Source: Chloroflexota bacterium (GTDB lineage Bacteria; Chloroflexota; Anaerolineae; Fen-1058). Taken from it: a stretch of 6,591 nt of DNA. The DNA lies in assembly GCA_016219235.1 (NCBI GenBank), contig JACRBO010000608.1, forward strand, positions 1 through 6,591, given 5' to 3'. The notes below the pieces were generated by a model. That model was given only the letters and a program-made list of their open reading frames with translations. It had not been told where the DNA came from and searched no databases. Every line of letters starts with the position of its first letter. The stretch's first letter is position 1. The position numbers were made by a program, and so were the translations under genes. Shown one piece after another: positions 1 through 5,993 of the stretch.

Positions 1-773
1 ACACGCATGTCGGCTGGGCCACCGGCGCCGCCCGAGAGGCTTACACGCTACCGCCCGAGATTACCAACGATCTGGGCGGGCATCCTGCGACGATGTGGAG
101 CACCTTTGGCTTTGCCGGCTGGACCGGACCCGATTGGAAGTGGACGCCCCACACGTTTTACGCCCTCTGGAAATATGCTCAGACGTTTGGCAATGCCGCA
201 ACGCTTTTCAATACTTGCAAGAATCTGTTGTGGACGCCGCCCGCCGATTCGGTGCTGGCCCAGTATCCGTTTGCGCACAATGCGTGGATTGCGGGGTACA
301 CGGGCTATCTTGAACTTCAGAAATTGGCCGGGCAGACCGAGGACGCAGCGAAGCGCGCCACGCTTAACCGTTTGTTGGCCCTGCGCGTCACCAACTTCGC
401 CAAGGATAATCCGTGGGGGCCGGACGGCTACAACGATGGCCAGATCCTCAGCGTCGCGCGCAACTTCATGTTCATGACGCCCGAGTTGGGCAACTATCTG
501 CGCACAAACGCGCTGTCGAAGGTGCAAACGGCCTTCAATGAGTACAAAGATGTCGCGCCGTACTGGTTCGTCACAAAATTTGAGGCGACCTACAGCGAAG
601 GCACGATGCAGCCCATCTTCGATTACAGCGCGCTGTTTGCGGCTAAAGCCATGATTTTCCAGAACGCGCGTGAAGAGTTGGCGCGCTATCTGGATGTGCC
701 CGCCTTCGCGCGCGGTGATCTGGCCTATCTCTACAATCTGATTCTTACCATTCAAGCGACGCCTGCGCCGTAA
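1..773 (+). CDS. Unassigned aromatic-rich, probably alpha-helical protein, C-terminal part (5' end outside window)
   Basis: The reading frame is open from the left edge (first whole codon at base 3) to a TAA at 771-773, giving 256 residues. There is an internal ATG at 93, but the 30 codons before it read as ordinary protein (GWATGAAREAYTLPPEITND), so I treat the gene as truncated by the window. The fragment is rich in Trp, Tyr and Phe and in short amphipathic helices, with spaced motifs such as AHNAWIAGYTGYLELQKLAG (residues about 96-115), NPWGPDGYNDGQILSVARNF and VAPYWFVTKFEATYSEG. This pattern would fit an alpha/alpha-toroid fold like that of some carbohydrate-active enzymes, but I recognise no diagnostic catalytic motif, so that is only a guess. 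No membrane segment is evident in the visible part. It lies 75 bp upstream of a secreted protein with carbohydrate-binding-like domains, which weakly suggests an extracellular or sugar-related role. The gene is very likely real; its function is unknown. Confidence 0.8.
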   Translation, partial: THVGWATGAAREAYTLPPEITNDLGGHPATMWSTFGFAGWTGPDWKWTPHTFYALWKYAQTFGNAATLFNTCKNLLWTPPADSVLAQYPFAHNAWIAGYTGYLELQKLAGQTEDAAKRATLNRLLALRVTNFAKDNPWGPDGYNDGQILSVARNFMFMTPELGNYLRTNALSKVQTAFNEYKDVAPYWFVTKFEATYSEGTMQPIFDYSALFAAKAMIFQNAREELARYLDVPAFARGDLAYLYNLILTIQATPAP

Positions 774-787
774 GACATCGCCCGTTT

Positions 788-827
788 AACAGACCTCGAT
801 GGCTCGCCAGGACTGTCGAGGTCTGTT
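788..827 (+). terminator. Perfect 12-bp hairpin after the first gene (terminator-like, weak T tract)
   Basis: AACAGACCTCGA (788-799) pairs perfectly with TCGAGGTCTGTT (816-827) around a 16-nt loop, and the loop itself can form a small GGC/GCC pair. It begins 14 bp after the TAA of the first gene and ends 9 bp before the ribosome binding site of the next. The downstream bases (GTCTATC) are only moderately T-rich, so this could be a leaky intrinsic terminator, an mRNA 3'-end stabiliser, or a leader hairpin of the following gene if the two are co-transcribed. Confidence 0.55.
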
Positions 828-836
828 GTCTATCTG

Positions 837-842
837 AAGGAG
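837..842 (+). promoter_or_regulatory. Shine-Dalgarno site AAGGAG deciding the start at 849
   Basis: AAGGAG lies 6 nt before the ATG at 849. Another ATG at 845 is in a different frame, too close to the SD, and opens a frame that does not encode the recognisable domains. The spacing therefore supports 849 as the true start. Confidence 0.8.
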
Positions 843-848
843 TAATGC

Positions 849-2633
849 ATGTTGCGACGAATCGGCCTGCTGGCCGTGGTGTTGTCAGTCAGTCTGGGCG
901 CGTGGGGCGTCGTGGATCAATCGGTTGGAGCCGGGCCGCTGGCCTTAGCCCCGTTGCGACGAGTGAACATTCCGTATGCCACTACCGCCGCCGAACTCCA
1001 ATTCGCGGAGACGGCCGTCTTCTGGTTGGGGCGCGTGACCCCTACCGAGAATTATGCCGATGTGCGCATGGGCTACACTTCGACCGATCTCTATGTGCGG
1101 GTGCAGATTTTCGATCGGCGGCTGTGGTACGACGAAGAACCGGCCCCGTCATCGTTGATCGACTGGGATTCGATCTCGCTGTATCTGGACAAAGACGGCA
1201 ATGTGGGCAGCGCCCCCGATGCCAGTTCGTATCGCTTCGATGCGCAGCTAAACGCCTGGGAGCCGCGCGCCGATTGGCAAGCCGCCTATCGCGGCCAGGC
1301 GGGCAGTTGGGTTACGTTGAATCAGCCGTTTGTTACCTACAATGAAAGCAAGTGGGACAGCCCCGTAGTGGGCGGCCACAACAATGATCAAAACAATCGC
1401 GGCTGGTGGCTCGAGTATTGGATTCCGTGGTCAAGCCTGGGCCTGTCCGGCCCGCCCGCGACCGGGACACAGTGGGGCCTAGGGGTCGCCGTGCACGATC
1501 GGGATGCATATCCCGGCGCGATGAATGCCGATCAGATTTGGCCTGAAGCGATGCAGCCGCTTCAACCAGCGACGTGGGGACAGCTGCGGTTCGGGCAACC
1601 GGCCTACGCGCCGCCGATGAATCTACCGCGCGCCACCGCGACGATTCGCCAGGGTCTGAACGGCGCGCAGGTGATCGACGGGACAGTGGGCGGCGATACT
1701 AATTGCGGCGGGGATAGCGCCCCCGATTATTTCGCGGGCTGGGGCGCGCTGACCTATCCGGGCATCGAGCGCGTCAACGTGCAGAACCAAAGTGACATCG
1801 CCGATTGGCCGTGCTATTCCAAATACTACGTGACGTTTCCATTGGGCAGCGTGCCCGCCAACAAAATCATCGTGTCGGCGACGTTAACGCTGTTTCAAAT
1901 GGGCAATCCGGGCGGTGGGGTGTGGGGCGACCCCGTACCATCCTACATTCAAATCTTCTCGATCGATCAAGACTGGAACGAAGATACGCTCAGTTGGAAC
2001 AACGCACCTCGTGCACGAGAAAACATCACCGGTTCGTGGGTCGATCCCTTGGCCGCGTATCCCGGTTATCCCGGTATCCCGCGCACGTGGCGGCTCGATC
2101 GGGCGGTGGCCGAAGCGTATGCGGCGGGCGTGCCCTTGCGTTTGGCGGTCTATTCTGCCGACGAGGCTTATCACAGCGGGCGTTACTTCTATTCGTCGGA
2201 TGTTGAAGTCTTCAATGAGGTCGGTCGCCCAACCTTGAATATCACGTGGGGCGATCGGACGGCCGAGATCAAGAAATCGGTTCAGCCAACGCAGGCTCAA
2301 ACCAGCGAGCGTGTGACTTATACATTGTCGCTTATCGGCACGGGCAGCGCGTTGACATTGACGGACAATCTGCCGGCGGGCGTGAGTGCGCCGGGTGTCA
2401 TCCAGACAATTGGGGGTGGTTCGGCGGCTTACACCGCGCACCGCGTGACCTGGACGGGCGCGCCGGCGGCGGGCAGTGCGGTGACGGTGACTTTTCCGGT
2501 AACGGTGCTGGCGGCAACTTCAACCGCCATCAACAATGCGGCATCATTATCAACTGCAACAGCCACATTTACCTCGACCGCGATGTTGATCGTAAATGGT
2601 GTGTCGGTCTGGTTGCCGGTGCTAGTCAGATAG
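849..2633 (+). CDS. Secreted modular protein: CBM9-like, DNRLRE-like and DUF11-like domains with a C-terminal WLPVLVR tail
   Basis: This is a complete 594-residue protein. The N-terminus (MLRRIGLLAVVLSVSLGAWG) is a typical Sec signal peptide: two Arg, a hydrophobic core at about 5-20, and probable cleavage between 20 and 30. Residues about 40-250 resemble the CBM9/DOMON-like sugar-binding fold, with TSTDLYVRVQIFDRRLW, then DWDSISLYLDKDGN, and WGQLRFG at the end. Residues about 262-467 resemble a DNRLRE domain: SATLTLFQM, IQIFSIDQDWNEDTLSWNNA, GSWVDP, and RPTLNITWG closing it. Residues about 471-577 resemble one DUF11 repeat (AEIKKSVQP, VTYTLSL, LTLTDNLPAGV). The protein ends VSVWLPVLVR. Only two Cys are present (286 and 322), both in the DNRLRE-like region, and they could form a disulfide. 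No catalytic domain is recognised, so a structural, adhesive or polysaccharide-binding role outside the cell is inferred. The stop TAG is followed directly by an in-frame TGA. Domain names are from pattern recognition, not a profile search. Confidence 0.88.
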   Translation: MLRRIGLLAVVLSVSLGAWGVVDQSVGAGPLALAPLRRVNIPYATTAAELQFAETAVFWLGRVTPTENYADVRMGYTSTDLYVRVQIFDRRLWYDEEPAPSSLIDWDSISLYLDKDGNVGSAPDASSYRFDAQLNAWEPRADWQAAYRGQAGSWVTLNQPFVTYNESKWDSPVVGGHNNDQNNRGWWLEYWIPWSSLGLSGPPATGTQWGLGVAVHDRDAYPGAMNADQIWPEAMQPLQPATWGQLRFGQPAYAPPMNLPRATATIRQGLNGAQVIDGTVGGDTNCGGDSAPDYFAGWGALTYPGIERVNVQNQSDIADWPCYSKYYVTFPLGSVPANKIIVSATLTLFQMGNPGGGVWGDPVPSYIQIFSIDQDWNEDTLSWNNAPRARENITGSWVDPLAAYPGYPGIPRTWRLDRAVAEAYAAGVPLRLAVYSADEAYHSGRYFYSSDVEVFNEVGRPTLNITWGDRTAEIKKSVQPTQAQTSERVTYTLSLIGTGSALTLTDNLPAGVSAPGVIQTIGGGSAAYTAHRVTWTGAPAAGSAVTVTFPVTVLAATSTAINNAASLSTATATFTSTAMLIVNGVSVWLPVLVR

Positions 2634-2653
2634 TGACGGAGTGCGATGGCTGC

Positions 2654-2748
2654 GTCATGCCAGAGCGCTTTCGCCCTACCCGCCGCAAAGCGGCGGAGGC
2701 GCGTCAGGCGTATCGGGCATCCGCGGGCTGGCTTCATGCGGGCATGAC
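2654..2748. repeat. GC-rich palindromic intergenic element, REP-like (tentative)
   Basis: This non-coding segment between the two convergent genes is bounded by inverted GTCATGCC (2654-2661) and GGCATGAC (2741-2748). Inside are a perfect 7-bp hairpin with an AAA loop (CCGCCGC/GCGGCGG, 2680-2696) and a second short palindrome CATGC-GG-GCATG (2735-2746). Nested short palindromes of this kind, placed just downstream of a stop codon, are typical of REP or small non-autonomous mobile repeats. There is only one copy in the window, so repeat status cannot be shown here; it could simply be a structured 3' untranslated region. Confidence 0.35.
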
Positions 2749-2751
2749 ACA

Positions 2752-2794
2752 ATAAAACGGGCAGCCAGTGAACAACACTGACTGCCCGTTTTAT
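2752..2794. terminator. Strong bidirectional intrinsic terminator between convergent genes
   Basis: Two 19-nt arms (2752-2770 and 2776-2794) pair around the 5-nt loop AACAA. The core is GC-rich (CGGGCAG/CTGCCCG), flanked by AAAA on the left and TTTT on the right, so each strand's transcript has a hairpin followed by a U run. The one imperfect position (C2765/A2781) becomes a U-G wobble in the minus-strand transcript, so the stem is slightly better for the leftward operon. It lies 13 bp past the stop of the kinase gene and about 118 bp past that of the secreted-protein gene, and should end both transcripts. Confidence 0.9.
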
Positions 2795-2807
2795 GCAAGT
2801 GTCCGGT

Positions 2808-4505
2808 TTACGCGCTCTTGCGCGGACTGGGGCGTGGCTTCTTCGGCGGGGCAGTCTTGTCGCCCACGGTTTTTTCGGGCCGCTGCGGCGTTTCAGTGCG
2901 GTCGAACATGCGGCCCAGCAGAGCGGGCACTTGAGCGCGCCGTCGCGGCTCGGTGTCTTGCGAGTAATAGTAGATGTACTCTTGTTCCAGCTGGTGAATG
3001 CGATTGATCACGACGCCTAGAATCGAAGCGCCCACTGCATCCAGATTTTCTTTGCTGCGGCGCAGCTTGGCCCGGCGCGTGTGACCCGCATCGACGACGA
3101 GCAGCGCACCATCCAGGCGCGAGGCTAACACACTGGCGTCCGACACGGCCATCACGGGCGGGCTGTCAAAAATCACCAGTTCGGCCTGCTGTTTCAATGC
3201 GTCGATCAAATAGCCCATACGCTTGGAACCCAACAACTCCGACGGATTAGGCGGGATGGGGCCGGACGTGATCACCTTAAGGTTTTCAACAGCCGTGTCC
3301 TGCATCACGTCCGCCAGGTTGATGCTGGCATCCAGCAGAATCGTCGTCAGCCCGGTCTGGTTGCTTAATTCAAAAATATGATGCTGCACCGGCCGCCGTA
3401 GATCGGCATCCACCAGTACCACGCGCTTGCCTGCTTGCGCCAGCACCACTGCCAGATTAGCCGTAGAGACACTCTTGCCCTCTTCGGGATTGGGACTGGT
3501 GACCAGCAGCGTTTGCAGTGGCTTATCGACGACGCTGAATTGCAGATTGGTGCGCACCATGCGATACGCCTCGGCGACAGGCGAACGCGGCTGATGCAGC
3601 GTAATCACCTTGGTGTCGTAATTTTCGCCTTCGATGCGCGGCACACCCCCCAAAGTTGCCAACTCGGTCAACTGGCGCACATCGTCCGGCGTTTTCACGG
3701 TGTCGTCCAGATATTCCAGCAAGAACGCCGCCCCGCCGGATAGCATCAGGCCAATCGCCGCCGCAATGATCACGCTGGTCGTCGCGCCGGCGCCGATCGG
3801 CGTGCTGGACGCTTGCGCTCGCTCGACCACGCTTAGAAAGTTCGTGCTGCCTTGTTGCAGACTCGCCGACAAGCCGGCATAAGTCGACTGCCAACTGGAG
3901 ACTTGCGCGCGCAGTGAATCCTGGCGCGTGCGCGCATCTTGAATTTGCCGCGCGCTGGTCGCCTTCGCAATCACGTCATCGAGTTGTCGAATCTCTTCCT
4001 GGCTGCGCTTGATGTTCTCTTTTAGATCCACCAACTGGGCTTGAATGAATTGGCGCTCGGCGTCGTCTTGAATGTCCGCACCGGCCGGGCTTTGCAGGAT
4101 CAACTGCCGCACGATCTCATCGGTCAAAACTTTGGCGCGTTGTGGATCAATATCGAGCACCGCGATCTCGATCAACTGCGTGCCGGGCACGACGCGGCTG
4201 GACACCATATTTTGCAGCGTGCCCCAGTCCCAATTCAGTCCCAATTCGTCGAGCGTGCCGCGCAGCACGGGTTCGCGCCGGACCAGGTCACCGTAACTCT
4301 GCGCCAGCGATTGCACTGTGTAGAAGTCGGTGGCGTTGGGGTTCGACTGCGCGAGCGCATTACCGACCATCAGCGTGGTGCGGGCTTGATACTGGCGCGG
4401 CGTGGTCAACGACCCCAGAAATGCGGCCACTCCGGCAATCACCATCGCGGCTGCAATCAACCACCACCACTTGCGCAGTACGTTAAAATATTGGCGTAGT
4501 TCCAT
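2808..4505 (-). CDS. Polysaccharide co-polymerase fused to BY-type tyrosine autokinase (Wzc/CapAB-like)
   Basis: This 565-residue protein is predicted to control chain length and export of a surface polysaccharide and to autophosphorylate on tyrosine. The N-terminal Wzz-type part has TM1 at about 13-32, followed by TTPRQYQA (the chain-length-regulator signature region). An external domain runs from about 33 to 243, with a coiled-coil stretch at about 147-205, and TM2 lies at about 244-264. The linker SPVAEAYRMVRTNLQFS (308-324) is typical of this family. The cytoplasmic kinase has Walker A SPNPEEGKS (337-345, Lys344), Walker A' VVLVDADLRRP (362-372) and Walker B LVIFDSPP (443-450). A tyrosine cluster follows (Tyr510, 512, 513, 514), the usual autophosphorylation site. 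About 51 residues come after it, forming a basic, proline-rich tail, whereas family members often end near the cluster. Having kinase and membrane domain in one chain resembles Wzc, unlike the split CapA/CapB or EpsC/EpsD of Firmicutes. It is the last gene of the leftward cluster; a GAAGGA ribosome binding site supports the start. Confidence 0.95.
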   Translation of the reverse strand: MELRQYFNVLRKWWWLIAAAMVIAGVAAFLGSLTTPRQYQARTTLMVGNALAQSNPNATDFYTVQSLAQSYGDLVRREPVLRGTLDELGLNWDWGTLQNMVSSRVVPGTQLIEIAVLDIDPQRAKVLTDEIVRQLILQSPAGADIQDDAERQFIQAQLVDLKENIKRSQEEIRQLDDVIAKATSARQIQDARTRQDSLRAQVSSWQSTYAGLSASLQQGSTNFLSVVERAQASSTPIGAGATTSVIIAAAIGLMLSGGAAFLLEYLDDTVKTPDDVRQLTELATLGGVPRIEGENYDTKVITLHQPRSPVAEAYRMVRTNLQFSVVDKPLQTLLVTSPNPEEGKSVSTANLAVVLAQAGKRVVLVDADLRRPVQHHIFELSNQTGLTTILLDASINLADVMQDTAVENLKVITSGPIPPNPSELLGSKRMGYLIDALKQQAELVIFDSPPVMAVSDASVLASRLDGALLVVDAGHTRRAKLRRSKENLDAVGASILGVVINRIHQLEQEYIYYYSQDTEPRRRAQVPALLGRMFDRTETPQRPEKTVGDKTAPPKKPRPSPRKSA

Positions 4506-4514
4506 ATCAATTAA

Positions 4515-4520
4515 TCCTTC
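4515..4520 (-). promoter_or_regulatory. Ribosome binding site of the co-polymerase/kinase gene
   Basis: On the minus strand, GAAGGA lies 9 nt before the ATG at 4505-4503. It is a good Shine-Dalgarno match at slightly long spacing. The protein from this start begins with a short cytoplasmic segment and then TM1, as expected for the family. Confidence 0.65.
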
Positions 4521-4570
4521 GGCTCTTGATACTCCAATTAAGGTGACAGCCCGTCGTCTGGTGCTGAGTA

Positions 4571-4598
4571 ATCATACCAGATTCCGGGTGAGCGTGAA
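4571..4598 (-). promoter_or_regulatory. Candidate sigma-70-type promoter with extended -10 for the kinase gene
   Basis: In the 125-bp gap between the glycosyltransferase stop and the kinase start, the minus strand carries TATGAT (4576-4571) preceded by TGG, giving an extended -10 TGnTATGAT. A partial -35, TTCACG (4598-4593), lies at 16-bp spacing. Transcription would begin near 4564, leaving a leader of about 58 nt. This would let the kinase gene be expressed apart from the upstream genes. The -35 is weak (4 of 6), and the prediction rests on sequence alone. Confidence 0.45.
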
Positions 4599-4630
4599 CG
4601 GGCGAGTCCGCGGTTTTCAGGCGAAGTCTA

Positions 4631-5989
4631 TCACGCTGCCGTGCGCGTTCGCGCCTGTCCGCTGCGCGCGCGCTCTCTCAGCCAGTGGACGGCACTCGCG
4701 ATCGCCAGTGCCGCCAGCGGCAGGGCCACTGCATCTACCGGCAAGCGATAGCGCGGCATCGCCCACGTGAAGATATGCAACACCGAATAAACCAGCATAA
4801 ACAGACTAATCAGTGCCAGCGGCGATTGCGAGAACGCGCGCCAACCACCGGTCGAGCGCACTCCGCCATGCCGAAACGCCAGCCATACACCAATCAACAT
4901 GAACGGCAGCAGCACCCCGATCGATCCCACGCGCCCGACGTTGTTAATCAACGCGGTGTCCGGCGTGGGCCAGAACTCGAAGTAGTCTACCACGCGGCTC
5001 AGCGATAGCGCCAGATAGCGCCCCGGCTCCGCCAGCACAAAACCGATGCCGCGCTGCATGAGTTCTTTATCCAATTGCGCTTCATTCTGCCCGATCAATT
5101 CAGCGGGAATGGGCGCGGCGTCAAACTCGCGAAACTCCGTGCCGTGCATGGGATGCTGCGCCGAGAACATGGCGTATCCAGCGTTGGAGTTTAGCAGCAT
5201 GAATTGCCCGTACGCCAGATAATTTCGGAGAGTAAAGGGCGCGATCGAAATCACCAACACCCCGATCGCCGCCGCACCTGATCGGGCCGTGCGGCCCAGC
5301 GTCCCGCGCTGCCAGCCCGTCCACAACAGCCACGCGATCAGCACGGCCGCCCACGGCAAGATCGATTGTCGCAGCAGTGTAGTCACGCTCAGGCTCAGGC
5401 CCAGCAGCAGGCCGCGTTTCAACGTCGGTGCTTCGGCGAAGTTAATGGCATTGATCAACAGCCACAGCAAGCCGGAAATGTAGAACGTCTCCGTCATCAA
5501 GGTGGCCGCGTAGAGCACGAAATAGAAATAGACCGCCGCAAGCCCCGCGCTGATCAACGCCAACCGCTCTTCATTCAGGCCGTACTCGCCGAGCCTAACC
5601 GCAGCCGGATTCAGTGGCGAGGCTCGATATAAGCGGCGCGCAAACAGGTACACCATCAAGGGCAACAGCACCCCGCCGATGACGGCCTGCACCAGTCGCG
5701 CCGCCAGCACGTCCGGACCACACACGGCATACACCGCGGCGACGAAGAGCGAATACAAAAACGACCAGTGCGCGGTGGGTTGATCGGGCTGTGTAAACGG
5801 ATACCAGCCGCGATCAAAACTAAAGCCGTGCCCAGTGATCAGCCGCTCGCCCAGCGCATGATACGAACGCTGATCCGTCAACAGCGGCGGTGCATCGATC
5901 GTGTCGCCCAGATAAAACGCCACGGCCAACCGCGCGATCACGGCCATGCCGATGATGATCAATAGCCACTTCGTTGAAGTTGATTTCAT
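4631..5989 (-). CDS. GT39/ArnT-like integral-membrane glycosyltransferase
   Basis: This 452-residue polytopic protein has about 10-11 predicted membrane segments (the first at about 8-26). Family features of lipid-linked-sugar glycosyltransferases (PMT/ArnT-like, GT39 or GT83) are visible. An acidic residue in the first external loop, Asp39 in LLTDQRSYHALGERL with GHGFSFD after it, is the expected catalytic Asp. Other family features are LMTETFY (Glu167) and LRQS (Arg207). The block APFTLRNYLAYG (250-261), continuing to LLNSNAGYAMFSAQHP (to 280), matches the 'RNY...G...stnaGy...' segment of bacterial members. MPRYRLPVDA (411-420) precedes the last membrane helix. The likely reaction is transfer of a sugar from a polyprenyl-phosphate donor to a glycan, lipid or protein on the outer face of the membrane; donor and acceptor cannot be read from the sequence. 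It starts 4 bp after the stop of the epimerase gene with no strong Shine-Dalgarno site (only TTAGG nearby), so translational coupling is likely. The C-terminus is a short Arg-rich cytoplasmic tail. Confidence 0.88.
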   Translation of the reverse strand: MKSTSTKWLLIIIGMAVIARLAVAFYLGDTIDAPPLLTDQRSYHALGERLITGHGFSFDRGWYPFTQPDQPTAHWSFLYSLFVAAVYAVCGPDVLAARLVQAVIGGVLLPLMVYLFARRLYRASPLNPAAVRLGEYGLNEERLALISAGLAAVYFYFVLYAATLMTETFYISGLLWLLINAINFAEAPTLKRGLLLGLSLSVTTLLRQSILPWAAVLIAWLLWTGWQRGTLGRTARSGAAAIGVLVISIAPFTLRNYLAYGQFMLLNSNAGYAMFSAQHPMHGTEFREFDAAPIPAELIGQNEAQLDKELMQRGIGFVLAEPGRYLALSLSRVVDYFEFWPTPDTALINNVGRVGSIGVLLPFMLIGVWLAFRHGGVRSTGGWRAFSQSPLALISLFMLVYSVLHIFTWAMPRYRLPVDAVALPLAALAIASAVHWLRERARSGQARTRTAA

Positions 5990-5993
5990 AGAC

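Noticed and set aside
48..755. Long minus-strand open frame (235 codons) opposite the first gene
   Set aside because: It lies antisense to a frame with natural-looking protein sequence that is open to the window edge. Its own translation is low-complexity in character (many Arg, Gly, His, Gln), has no recognised motif, and is explained by high GC and codon bias.
1884..2441. Minus-strand open frame (185 codons) opposite the secreted-protein gene
   Set aside because: It is Arg-rich with no domain, and it overlaps the recognisable DNRLRE-like and DUF11-like coding sequence on the other strand.
2246..2755. Plus-strand frame overlapping the end of the secreted-protein gene and running into the intergenic region
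   Set aside because: It is an out-of-frame shadow. It runs through the palindromic element and into the terminator, and its translation has no recognisable domain.
3469..3498. Walker A of the kinase (SPNPEEGKS) as a degenerate or broken P-loop
   Set aside because: BY-kinases commonly carry S-x-x-P-x-E-G-K-S/T here, and the Lys and Ser are present. Walker A' and B are also intact, so it looks functional.
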